NCBI GenBank assembly: GCA_027924585.1
Contig: BSBM01000597.1
Location: 889,501-953,500, forward strand
Origin: Larix kaempferi
Taxonomy: Eukaryota > Streptophyta > Pinopsida > Pinales > Pinaceae
Length of the DNA: 64,000 nt
Direction: 5' to 3'
Shown: positions 43,784-55,592 of the stretch, in pieces
Layout: every line of letters starts with the position of its first letter
How positions within the stretch are numbered: the first letter of the stretch is position 1
The notes under the pieces: generated by a model
Told to the model about the DNA's origin: nothing
Databases searched by the model: none
What the model saw: only the letters and a program-made list of their open reading frames with translations
Position numbers and translations under genes: made by a program

Positions 43784-45395
43784 ATGGACCCAGATCTTCT
43801 TCATGATTTTAAATAGACCTTAAAATATTTAACAAAGTTTAATGAAAAAAAATAAGATTTAGCTATGAGGATAATTATCAACATAATTATGGGTATGAAC
43901 CTGCATATCAAGATTCTTATGATACCCATTATTTTCCTCATCCATCTAATAATTTTTCCCCAAATATCCCAAGAGAACCAATTAGAAAATATCAAACCCA
44001 ACCAAGGCTTTTGGTGAATGATTCTCACCCAACTCAAGCAACTAGAACCTTTAGGAAACCCGAGCCATCCCTTTTTATTTTTCAGAAATATATGCAGCAC
44101 CTCATTGTATGCCAAATGGATACATTAGGAGTTTTCCTTGTTTTGATGGAAATAATGGAACATCTATTGAAAGTCATTTGGATGCCCTCTGGGACTATAT
44201 GGAATATTTGGGTGCTGATGGTGAGGATGTTTATATGCGGGCCCTTGGTGCGTCCCTAGAAGGGGATGCTCGTTTATGGTTTGATCATTTGGCCCCAAGA
44301 TCCATTATTGGGTATGACATATTCATGGATTTATTAATAAGTGACTGGAGAGAAAACATTGATGAACCTATGGGAGAACAGTCAGAAAATGAGTATCTTG
44401 ATGAAAATCAACTTGATGAAGATGATCAAGATACTAATAATGAATTAACTAATGATTGTCCTTATCAAATTGATTCCTCTTCTCCTGAGCAAATAGAGTC
44501 TCACGAGAAAATAATGTATGACAGTGAGCAAATTTCAACTCCTCGGGATTTTTGCTTCAACATTGACATGAGAGGGGAACTTATGAGAATCTTGTCATCA
44601 TCACCTAAAGAAGTCTCACATGAAGAGGATGATACCAATGATTTCCATCAAGGAGCATCTATAGTTGAGTCTTCCATTAGTGATTTTTTTGAAAATTCTC
44701 TGGAGATTCCTTTTCACAATCCTTATGGTTATCATGTTGAAGAAAAATAAAATATGGATAACAACCAAATTTCTTTTAAAATGAATTCGTCTAATCGTTG
44801 CATGCTTAGAGATCAAATTTATGAAAATGATCAAGTGGTTGTTAATGAGTTTGATCATTTATCATGATATGAGTTTAAAGAGAAATCAATTAAAGAGAAA
44901 TCTCATGATGAGGATGGGTTAGGGAATCAAACTAACAAAGAACTTTCTTTAATAAGATCCTCAAGCCAATGTCTTACTGATTATGGAAAGCTCGGAAACA
45001 ATCCTTCACTTAACTCATCTAATGTTTTTCCCAATTCATTTTTTGATCAAGATAACTTATTTCAATTCTTGGGGTTGGGTGTTCATAATAAGTTCTTTCC
45101 CTTTCGTCAAATTTCAAGGTCAATCAGTCTAAGCCATCTGCGAGAAAATACATATTTTCAATCCACCTTCCCATCCCATCTTCTTGAATCTTCTTTAGGT
45201 TTGTGGTCTGGTCAATCTTTTATTTTTGAGATTTTCAATCAAGAGTCTAAGCATTGTCGCATGAATGGAGATAAAGCACTTCATTTCCCTTTCCAGTCAT
45301 GTTTGATGAATAACATTTTTCAATTTTTCAATCCTTCCCGTTGGTGGCTGGAAAAGGTATATAAAGATCAATTTCATCGTTTCTCCATTTTTTAA
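43784..45395 (+). pseudogene. Broken gag-like ORF of the gag-only element
   Basis: Opens with MDPDLLHDFK then TAG (43814-43816), and further stops and a frame change follow. From 44109 a long frame encodes a capsid-like core: CFDGNNGTSIESHLDALWDY, then GASLEGDARLWFDHLAPRSI (the L.GDA..WF...P.SI pattern of plant gag). An acidic tail follows (ENQLDEDDQDTNNE). The frame continues past TAA 44748-44750 and a TGA near 44866 to 45395 (FPFRQISRSISLSHLRE, FFNPSRWWLEKVYKDQF), so the original protein was several hundred residues longer. There is no zinc knuckle, protease or RT. The C-terminal part is not recognised. Confidence 0.72.
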
Positions 45396-46271
45396 CAACA
45401 AGTGGGTCTAGTCTCAGTCTCAATTTTATTTCACCATTCATCTCTGCTTGGTTTATACATCATTCTTGGAGTGAAAAGAATTAATGGTCCCAGTCAGGTA
45501 GATGAGGAAGCAAATAAAATCTTAGGAAGGCTAAATTGTGCGACATATTACGTTCTTCCATCAATTCTAAAATTGCATTATTTTTATGATCCTATCGGTA
45601 TCTTGATGGAATAAGTTTGCAAAAATAAATCCCAGCCCTGGTGTAATTTCATTTCACACTATCCATATCTTTCTGTGAATTTTAAATGGAAAGTTATAAT
45701 GGCATCAATTATCATTCAAGTTAATTTTGAACCATCTCTGACTTGTTGTATTACATTAACTGCAGAGAAAAATCAATTGATCCATTCAGCAAGTGGTTAC
45801 ATTGGATTTATGATTTTACTTAGCACTTGCTTGCCTGGTAGGTTAGAGTACGTAGGAACCGAATAATCTCACTTGAGCAGTAGTTTAGCCTCTTTAGCCA
45901 TTGAGACTAGCACCCTTGTCTTTCCCTACGCTCGCCTTTGAATCTCATAGTTAGTCCTGAGTACTTGTCACTTTATTTTCCTACAAAATAGTAAAATTTC
46001 GAGTGATCTTAGTAGATTACTCTGTACTTGCTCCATTTTATTTTTAGCACTGTTTATTTTTTAGATTTATGCATATACATGCATTGTTCTAACGATCGGT
46101 CTGCGAGTTTGGTATAGATCTCGGCATTTTGCATATGGCATGTACATTTTGTGGATGATGCAGAGCTAGAGTGCGTGATCGAGGATATAAGTAGCAGAGT
46201 GATGAGTACCAGATATTCTGAGGTTCTCAAGCGCTCTATTAAAAAAAGCACTTGTCCCAGCTGGAGCCACA
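45396..46271 (+). other. 3' untranslated part of the gag-only element
   Basis: No coding frame of note. The LTR boundary at 46272 (TGTTACCAC) is preceded by CTGGAGCCACA; a clear polypurine tract is not visible, so it has probably decayed. A short A-run (TTAAAAAAAGCA) lies about 30 bases upstream. Confidence 0.6.
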
Positions 46272-49200
46272 TGTTACCACATTTATAGTAGCTGGGGCTA
46301 CCATACATTTATTCCATTTTCCAGTACATTTTTTCAGTCAGTCCTTTACACTAAGATGCTTGAGATGAGCATCTATTTTTGGATCACTCCTATAATTATG
46401 AGCAGCCAGTATATTCTTATGCCATGACTAAGTCTCAGGAAATTCAGATTTGATGACCGATGTAGCCATTTTTCCATAGAGAGGAATATGCAGTTCCCAG
46501 ATTTGCAGTAGCAGGATCCCATTAGACAAATCGTGGTTCAGATGGTTTGCATAGGTATATGATCCAGTAGGTATTATCTTGTGTATTGGTTTATATTGCT
46601 TTTCTGGTCATTCTAGTAACATGATTTAGCATTTAGTGTCATCATCTAGCGATCATATATATATGATGGACTTGGTTTTTATTATGCATCTATATAGTGT
46701 CTTGCTCAAAATTATCAAGTTCTTATCTATACTCATTGGTTTAACCCTCCTTAGAAGAATGGAGATGATCATTCCCACCATTATAGGGCTTGCTAGTTTT
46801 GGCATCATTTTCACTATCTCCATCCATTCGCTACCTTACAATTATTCTTTTTACCTTGACTTACTACCTAGCCTGTGATATGGAGGACTTCCCCACTCTA
46901 TCCTCTTTGTTGGATGAGCTTCCCTATTTACTTTGTGTCTCGGCTCTAAGTTTCCTAAGTTGTGTTGGCTAGACCTGAAACATATAGGACTACCATCATT
47001 ACATTGTATCTGGAAAATTTATTGTATATATTAAATGAAAGACCATTCTAGAATGTGTTTGACAACACATGTGAATGAAGGCCTATTCAAATGAAATATC
47101 ATTCTAGAATGTGTTTCTCAACACACGTGAATGAAAGCCTAATGAAATGAAATCCAAGAATGTGTTTTTCAACACACAAGGACAAAAGGCTATGGAAACT
47201 GAAATGAAAAGGTCCAAATAAAGCAATGGTTTAATAAATGTTAAATCCAATGATTTCTGACCTTTATTTGAATGTAATGATCTATTCCTCATTAGCCTAT
47301 GGGTTGTGATATGAGATGGAGCGAGGGAAAACTAATTCTAAGTGTCCCATAGAGTCTCAAGTTACGGTTTTCCGAACACCTAGTCATGGCAGCTCCAGAA
47401 AGGATCCTCATGGAGCTGAGTCGGCTTGGATGTGAGTTGTAGACATATGTCAAGGTTGAATAAGCACATCCCAAACAACTTACCCATTTGTGAGACACTA
47501 TCATCCCCCGTGTTATTGCTTGTCCAACATATAATTTAGTGTGTATCTCCTTTCCCACTTCCAAAGTATAACAATTTTGAGTCAATACAGTCATCCCTTA
47601 GCCTAGCCTTGCAATTTTCCACCTTCACCCATCACTAACAAATTGATCACAGCCATGAAGTGAGTATAGCCTTGAGGTTCTAGTCTGAGCTACTATTATT
47701 AATGAAAATATTGAATAACCTGTTTTAGATCGCCAGTGAATTGATTACTTTACGATTATATTGCTATTGGAATGATTAATGAAGCATGTCTTAACCAGTT
47801 ACACTTGCATCACTTTCATGTTTTAGCTTGGATCATATTATGGGTCAGTTTGACCAAGTCAACCACAAGACATGAGGTGAAGTAGACCCTGGAAGATAGT
47901 TATTGATGATATGTGGTATATTGATTGATCACCAAATGGTTCCATTCAGCAGTTATAGGTTTAGATAGTGATCTATGGTATTTTAATGATTTTGATCATT
48001 TGCATATTACTATTATTTTTATATGTCCGGGCATGGTATTGGTATTATATGATTATGCAGTCATCCATATGGTGTATGAGTATGCATATCCAGTGCATTT
48101 CAACTCTCTGAGTCCATTAGGACAGTCAGTTTTCAATTCCAGGCAGGTTCAGTTGAGATTTCTCTCAGTTTATCACTTCAGTGCATATTTGCCATTAAAA
48201 ATGGCCTGTCAAAGTAGTTTCATGATTTGATTGGTTCACCTATGGTGCTACAAAGGGAGTACGAGGTCTAGCCACTTGTTTTTACTATATTTCCATACTC
48301 CCAGACATGGTGCAGTCAGATTTGGCCCCGGGTGACTAGGCAGAGAGTTACAGGGATGTTTATCTTTTACAGGTGATTTACAAAGGCATAAAATATGGTA
48401 AAATTGGCTACAAAGGAAATCGATTTGGGCTACTAAGGAAATTAAATATCATAGGAATGGTTTTGATGATGTGTATGATGTCTCCCAGACCTTCCACAAT
48501 AGTTGCAGCATTCAGTGGTGCCAACACATCCTTCTCGAGCACATTTTCATGGTTTTATGGTGTCTTTGAAGGCACACGACTTTGCCATTTGGGCACATTC
48601 TTGTACTTTGATGATTCATTTGATATTATTGTGCCATGGGGACACACTAGGGAGGAATTATATCACCCCCTAGACTCACCATGAGCGTTATGTTATGTTC
48701 TCCTAGTCACTTGGAGTGGGACGTCCCATTAGGGCGATTTTGTCAATGATATATTGTTATATTTTTGAGTTGATCCATGTACTTTATGTTGATCTCATCT
48801 CAACCATAGATTAGAACAATGGATCTTTTAATATTATCCACTCATTAAAAAGGTGGTTAGATTTTTGTTCTCTCCCATAGCTATTTAAAGGAGAGACCAT
48901 TGTAAAGGGATTTTTGGCTCTGGATTTTTTACAATAAAGAAATATTTTTGGGAAAACTCTTGTTCCTTTGTTGTAGATTTTTCTCGTCCTTGATTTTAGC
49001 TCTGGTATCCTATCACATATTCATTATTTGATGAGTTTCCATGCCATACGTTCTGCTTGATGCGTGCTTTGCAGGAGTCGTGAATTCATTCAAGCGATTT
49101 CGTGAGGGTTCTCCGAATCGTTTCACTGAAGGAGTGAAATTATCAGGGAGTAGTTCTTATTTGTATATTTGATCAATATTTATGCTTTTTTATTCTTCTT

Positions 49201-50191
49201 GCATAATTTACTTTCGTTTATGTGAATCAATTCTCATAGATATTGTCATTTGCAGGAAGGAGGGTGCACTTGCTTGGGAAAGTCGATTTCATCTTGCGAG
49301 TTGTCAAATTAAGTTGAAGGTGCTTCGAGGGAGTTGGATCATCATTGCACTTGGCATCTGTAAGTCACAGTAGGTAAGTACTTTGAATTTTCTTGAGTTA
49401 TTCTTCTATTCCATTTGTTTATTTCTATTTTATTTACAAACCCTAAGCTAGACTTTCTTATAAAAATTCCCTGGCTCAAACAAGTTGAAATCTTGGCGAA
49501 ATATTTCTGGGTTTCTGTCCTAATCCTAACCCAAGGTGGGTTCTCAAGGGCGTCACCCTTGGAAGACTCCTTGTGGCCCAAATTCCTAGGCACTGATCTC
49601 TTAACTAATGCGCATTCCCAGACTTAGCCAATTTATGGTTTGTTTGACCCCGGTTTCCGACTTGTGATTCATAGACTCTGTCATACTTTTAATAAAGTCT
49701 AATCCAAAGGTACTAGATAGCCCCAATCATAACCTTAACCTCCCTGCATAGGACATGTTTCCCAAGGAAGTGTATTTTTCTATATCATTTTCTAGTGCCT
49801 TGATATTGGATCTGTTAATTAAGCTTATAAGTCACTTGTATTTTCCCATTGGGTCAAACTTACATCCTTTAAGTCTCTTGATCCAATTTATAACTCACCT
49901 TGTGACTTCATCCATAGATCTAGGGTTTATTATACCTAACACCTTACGTACTTCATTCATCTGATTTTATCTGGTGTCTTGGTTGGATCTATCCTGTCGG
50001 GAGTTGATCCAGGTCTCCCCCATTCTTGTCTTGGGATTTAGATAACATAAATTGAAGGGTTCCTCGATTGGCATGACAACCAATCCTTTTGGGAATCGAG
50101 GCTCTCGTGGTTCACCTCTTTGGTTTCTCGTCCCCTCTACCATCCTGTATTGGATCTATCATTTGGGGAAACTACAATTTTGGTGATAACA
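46272..50191 (+). repeat. 3' LTR of the gag-only element
   Basis: 3,920 bp, TGTTACCAC to GTGATAACA, followed by the TSD AGTTC at 50192-50196, the same five bases found before the 5' LTR at 39474-39478. The palindrome CATTCTAGAATG recurs at 47044-47055 and 47100-47111. Confidence 0.87.
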
Positions 50192-50192
50192 A

Positions 50193-50550
50193 GTTCCAAA
50201 CGCTATTTTCATTCTCGTTTCCCAATCCATTCCAATGGTATAACATTTTCTTGTCAAGAAAAAAAGCAATGAGAATATCTTCCCACCTCTACTCTAGAGC
50301 ACCTTCACTCTTTTGATCCAATCACACTTCGGAACGTCATAACTCTAAAACCTAAGTGAAAAAACACAAGTACACATATAGTTCCATACACTATTTTCAT
50401 TCTCGTTTCCCAATCCATTCCAATGGTATAACATTTGCTTGTCAAGAAAAAAAGCAATGAGAATATCTTCCCACCTCTGCTCTAGAGCACCTTCACTCTA
50501 TTGATCCAATCACACTTCGGAACGTCATAAGTCTAAAAACTAAGTGAAAA
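50193..50550. repeat. 188-bp direct tandem duplication at the element's insertion site
   Basis: GTTCCAAACGCTATTTTC at 50193 recurs as GTTCCATACACTATTTTC at 50381, and the similarity runs to about 50550. The bases just before the second copy (CACATATAGTTC) resemble those before the LTR at 39479 (ATACGTATAGTTC). The element therefore inserted in the first of two tandem units of host DNA, probably an intron or flank of the receptor-kinase locus. Confidence 0.75.
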
Positions 50551-52335
50551 GGGTTGAAGATCTCTCCGTCTGCACTCTAAAGCATCTTGCCTCTCTTTCA
50601 TAACACCATTACATTAAAACCCAACTTATTTTTGAATAGGAAAGAAGGGTAAGAGGTCTTAGTGAAGGCTGCGGTTCTCCAAAAAACCATAGAAGAGGAG
50701 CCTATGCTTTCCTTTTATTGAACAACCTTTCAAGGTCACTAGGTTTTGGTGTTGCACTAGACTGATGAGGTTGATCTCATTAAGAAATTATGTTTTTCCT
50801 TGAAAATATGTGGAGGGCAGTTGCTTGACGACTACAACAGTGCTGTCATTAAGTACTCCTTGCACAGTAACAAATAAGTTAAGTTTCAACTATTAGTTTA
50901 AAAGAAATGTTTTCAGCCATACCAAACCGGCATATCAACAAAAACGGTCAGAAAATCGATATTAAGAATCTAGCCAAATATTCCAGTAGGGCACCCATTA
51001 ATCAGGAAGCACCCAGCAACAATGTTCTTCCCTGCCTTCAGTTTGTGAGCAAATAATTAACGCCTGTTTGTGAGCAAGTAATTAACGTCTGATAGAGGCG
51101 ATTTTGATTGTCTGAGGTTGTATACATAGTTTCTGTTTATATTTGGATAAGAAGATAAGTTTAATAAAATTTATTTCTCAAAAAAATTGATTGAAGTGTT
51201 TGATAGATATAGATTTAAGATGGATTTATACTAATTTTTTTTTAAATCCAAATTTAAGATAAATTGATACTAATTTTAATTTTTTATTTTGTCTTTAAAA
51301 CTTGCTACTCTAATTACAATCATCCACCTTCACTTTTAATGACTAAATGCTGACAGGATGAGAGCTCATCATGATTAAAGACCCTGATTTTCCCTTTTTT
51401 AAATCCACGCAAATCATCACTTAAAAAAATCAATAAACACTAACATTGTCATATTTTAACCAAAATCTGAAGGTCTTATCAAACTATTTGAAATTCATAA
51501 TCAGCATCCATCTAAGTGTATCTTGAAGACCTCTCCAAATCCTCCCTAACCAACTTTACACGCTGGTATTGGTGTTTCGGTGAAAATGTCCGCCAACTCT
51601 TCCAGTTCTCTACCCAATTCATCCTCTCAATTCGAAGTTGGGACCTCAAGGTCATTTTTCCCGTCCCTGGCCTATATCAAACTAGAATTGCCTTGTTTCT
51701 TATTCTGATGCCCTCGATTGAAAACCAACTCCTCCAGCTGAACAGATGGGTGTTGGCCTGCTTGCTGTACAAAATTGTATTCATGGTTTTATCATCAGTG
51801 CCCTTTGAGAGTGATGACCTTGTTATAAAGGCCCGAGTCTCTATAATTTATAATTTGGATTTTAAAGTCATCACTAAAGGAGATTTATTAATCCCGGTGG
51901 ACATAGTTTTCGCCCTTGCGGTCCAGCTATATTGACTTTCTATTAATTTGGCAGTATTGACATCCATTCACAGAAAGGACACTTCACAACTAGTATGCCG
52001 ACACATCTGGGAGATTTAACAACTAGTTAGTTTAAAAACTATAGGGTCTACTCTTTGCTTACTCCTAGCTATCCTTATGACAAGGAATTTGTTGCAACAC
52101 ATTTTTTTCACTTGTTAAAAATATGTTAAATTTATTGAAATTATTGATTATTATGAAAGTTTTAAGTTGATTTTAATCTTCACATTATATTCAGTAAATT
52201 CATATTTAATGTGAATGTGACATATGAGATAATATTTTAAAGATAATATAATATATTTTATTATAAAATATATGTTAATTTATTGGAGTTATTTTATTAC
52301 CATTATATATATATATATACCAAATACATCTCAAG
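50551..52335. other. Host-like flanking DNA, partly related to 5524-5622 and 9385-9460
   Basis: No intact gene. The stretch about 51550-51680 matches the reconstructed host sequence on both sides of the solo LTR, so it is a second, uninterrupted copy of that locus. An open frame at 51516-51935 (+) has no recognised domain and crosses this repeated DNA. A 30-base direct repeat (TTTGTGAGCAA core) is near 51040-51095. Confidence 0.5.
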
Positions 52336-52870
52336 ATGAGTTGGTGTAAAGATACGATGGCTTGTTTAGATCATTGGGCATTGATGGAAATGACATTTTA
52401 TGGAATATCTATAGTGTCTGTTACCTTTAAGTTTAAAGAGAAATTATGGTGTGGGGGAAATTTAACGGTTAAGAGAAAACTAAGATACTATAAGGAGGTC
52501 ATTAACCCTAATTTGGAAGATCAGAAATATCTCTTAATAGTAACTTGTTCAAAGAAAAAAATTAATATAGCCAAGATTAGAACGAACTCCCATGAGCTTC
52601 ATGGAGAAACAGGGAGTTGTTCTATTCTCAAAACTCCGTGGGCAGAAAGGGTTTTCCATCTTTGTGAGTCTATGAGCGTTGAGGATGAAAATCACTTTCT
52701 CTTAGAGTGTCCCTGCTTACACCTACATTAGATATGAGTTTCATAGTATTTGATACAATACAAACCTTGCTAACCTCCTAACTTGCCAAAACTATAGTGA
52801 GCTTGGAAAGCTTCTTACCAAGCTTTTTAAGTATAGGAACAAAAGTCTAAAGCAAACCAAGTAATAAATT
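52336..52870 (+). pseudogene. C-terminal fragment of a non-LTR retrotransposon protein
   Basis: Encodes KRKLRYYKEVINPNLEDQKY, KKKINIAKIRTNSHELHGET, then WAERVFHLCESMSVEDENH and FLLECP. The C-x8-H-x4-C spacing with HFLLECP is the zinc-binding zf-RVT-type end found after reverse transcriptase in LINE-related proteins. After the stop the match seems to continue shifted (IRYEFHSI) to about 52870. No RT is attached, so it is a truncated relic. Family assignment rests on pattern recognition. Confidence 0.6.
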
Positions 52871-53297
52871 TCTTAAAGTACGATATACCAAAATTGATCT
52901 CAGTTGACGTTAATCATCATCATTATATATATATATATATATATATAATTTCATATTTAATGTGTTTTTTAAAATATAATGTATAATTTCATGTTTAATG
53001 TGGTATTAACATTAGTAAATAATATTAAAAAAAAAATATGTTAATGTATATTTTAATAAGAAAAATTAAAACATATATGTTTCTAAGTTTTATTAAAAAT
53101 ATATAATTTAATTTGTAATTATTCAATAATTTTTATTTTAGTTCTAATCACCAAAATTTCACTTAACTAATTTTCTATATTTTTCAACCGGACTAATTTT
53201 CTATATAGATTATATAAAAAATAATAAATTTGTTATATAAATTGTATATTTATATTTATTTACTTATTTTTAAAATAATATTTTATATTTTTTTAGG
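52871..53297. repeat. AT-rich microsatellite and degenerate tandem-repeat DNA
   Basis: Contains a (TA)n run near 52923-52948. From about 53085, TTATTAAAAATAT and CACCAAAATTTCACTTAA are the same repeat skeleton seen at 59965-60530 on the other side of the LINE. The LINE therefore entered an AT-rich array. Confidence 0.6.
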
Positions 53298-53823
53298 AAT
53301 TAAGTTCTCATTGACCAAAGATGATACATGTCCTACACTTAAAACATGTGCTTATAAAAACGGCCATGTTGATATTGATAATAAGAGGAATAATTTCAGG
53401 AATCTGTGAAGAGGATGGCTCGGGTGATTTTTTCTAGGGTTTTTCGCGATTTTGCAGTAATTTCCGATTCTGAAGGTTGATCTGAAGTATGAGGCTTTCG
53501 ACGACTTGGAGTCAAGTTGATTAGTCGAATCAGCCTAGTACCAGCCAAGGATAAGAAAAGTGGGAATAAATCTTTCTAGTCGGAGGTTTTCATTCTTCAT
53601 TTTAGCTGAATTTATCGGTTTTTTCTGAAATCGTGGGTGTTGGTCTCTTGGGTTTTTAGTCCTCCTCCATACTTGGCTTTTTATCATATACTTGCCCTTT
53701 TTTGGTGTATTTTGAGATTTTTTTGGGAGTATCTTTTTACCTATTTGTTGGCAGCTGTCGTGATCCTCTTTCTAACTACCGACAGCTGTGGTGCACACTT
53801 CTTGTTCGGGGGTGGTGCCCATT

Positions 53824-55428
53824 ATGGGTGAGTCTTGTCACTTTCATAACCCTATTCAGCAGGATTCTATTTTGGAGCTGGGAGAGAGCTCTGGTCGCGC
53901 TGTTGGTGATGGCAAACTTCGAGGATTGAAGGCTCGAAACAAAAGAACTTTGAAGACATACAAGGCCAGACAAGAGATTTGCAAGCTGGATATTGATGAG
54001 GATTACAACCTTGATAGAATTCGCATTCTTGCTGAGCGGGCTATTGTTGGTCGGCTTGAATACACTTCGACATCTAAGCTAGAACTTGCTGAGTGGGTCA
54101 ACAAATTTTGGGTACCGCTCACAGGCATGGCTCCCCTCATTAATTTGCTGGTTAACCGGTGGATTTTGTTCACATTCTCGGAGGCGGTGCATCTTGAAAA
54201 GATTCTGGCTTCTTTCTGGGAATTTAAAGGGGGCTCTCTGTTCATCAAGCGGTGGCATTTGAACTTTAATCCTATCAATGAGGCACAAACCCTCAGGCAT
54301 CTTTGGATGATCATCCCGGGGCTCTCCATAGAGCTTTGGACAGAAGATTTTATTATGAGGCTTGCAAATTCTGTTGGGAAATTTGTCAGATTTGACAAGC
54401 ATAATTTTTGTGGTATGGATCGTTGCTATGTTAAAGTTATGGTTGAGATTGACTTGAAGTTGGGCTTACTTGCTGAGGTGGTGATAGCTTGGGGTTCTAG
54501 GGTTTGGAAACAAACCATGGATTTCTTTAAAATTCCTTTTCGCTGCTTCTCATGTCATGTGATTGGACATGTTCGGGCATCTTGTCCCTCTCTCCGGAAG
54601 CTTTCTCGGGATTCACCTGCTACAGATCTTTCCACTCCTAGGGTTGGTGCTATTAAACCCTCTTCGGAGCTACTGGGTAAGTTATTGCTTGAAACCACAT
54701 TAAATTTCCCTGAATTATCAAATGCAAAGCTTGAATTTATTGAATCCTCGGAGAAAATGTTATCTAGTCATATATTGAAGGGTGAAGTCCATCTTCGTTA
54801 GGATCCTATGACGGGTCTTCTTGTTAATTGCCAGGGAAAAAACCCTCCTGTTTCGAAAGTGGGTTATAAACTTTTGGGGGAAGGGGATTCAATCTCTCAT
54901 GATTCAGTAATTATATCGGATCGACCTCATGTGGATCTTTTGTCTATTCCTATTCTTGAGCGGCCTTCAAACTCTAGTAACTTGGGGTTTCTCTCTCATT
55001 CGTCTGGTAACTTAGAGACTGGTCCACCTTCTCCAGTGGTCCGTATGTCGGATTCTCTGCAGCTTCTAGACGACAGTAATGGATTGAATGGGGATAGACA
55101 TATGTTAACAAACCCTAATCAAGGTGGGCCTTCTTTCATCAAAGACTTAGGGTTGTCATCTCTCCCTTCTGATAACCTAGGGCCGGGTGCTTCTTCTTCT
55201 AGGACTGTTAATGTGGATTCTCAGCAGGATTGGGATAAAAATTTGGGACAGTTTGTGGAGGGACATACAAACTTATCTTGTTTGGATTTACCCTCATGTA
55301 CATTAGACAATGGTATTCTGACTGAAAGTGGTTATCTCATTTCGGATAAGGGGGAGGAATTCCCTCTGTTACCTTCCTATTCTAGGAATCCGAGTTGTGG
55401 GTCTTCAGCAAAACCTATTCACTCATAA
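53824..55428 (+). pseudogene. LINE ORF1 (nucleic-acid-binding protein) with one stop
   Basis: First ATG gives MGESCHFHNPI. The N-terminal ~250 residues resemble the plant ORF1 domain also called DUF4283 (IVGRLEYTST, GSLFIKRWHLNFNPINEAQT). A single CCHC knuckle CFSCHVIGHVRASC follows near 54540-54585. A TAG at 54799-54801 interrupts the frame, which then continues open to 55428 as a Ser/Pro-rich tail. ORF1 proteins bind LINE RNA and form the particle that carries it to the nucleus. Confidence 0.82.
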
Positions 55429-55592
55429 AAATTCCAAAACGTTACTATTAGGCGGGGTAAAAAGAAAAAAGTAGAACATGATAGATCAGAAATTTTTACT
55501 CCACTTTCACGGAGATTGGAGGAGGTGGACAAAAAAGAGAAGGTAATTTCCATGGGGCTTAGAGAATCATTCCCCAACGTGACAGTTTCTTG

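Larger units (their letters stand above)
39479..50191 (+). mobile_element. Gag-only (non-autonomous) Athila-like LTR element
   Basis: LTRs at 39479-43425 (3,947 bp) and 46272-50191 (3,920 bp), both TGTTA..GATAACA. The 5-bp duplication AGTTC is at 39474-39478 and 50192-50196. The primer site TGGCGGCATTGCTGGGGA (43429-43446) matches the tRNA-Asp type at 15 of 18 positions. The 2.8-kb interior encodes only a broken gag-like frame and no protease, RT or integrase. It must have depended on enzymes of a relative. Structure: LARD-like derivative. Confidence 0.87.

Noticed and set aside
51516-51935. 139-codon plus-strand ORF
   Set aside because: It crosses sequence repeated at 5524-5622/9385-9460 in which the frame is not kept, and no protein family is recognised.
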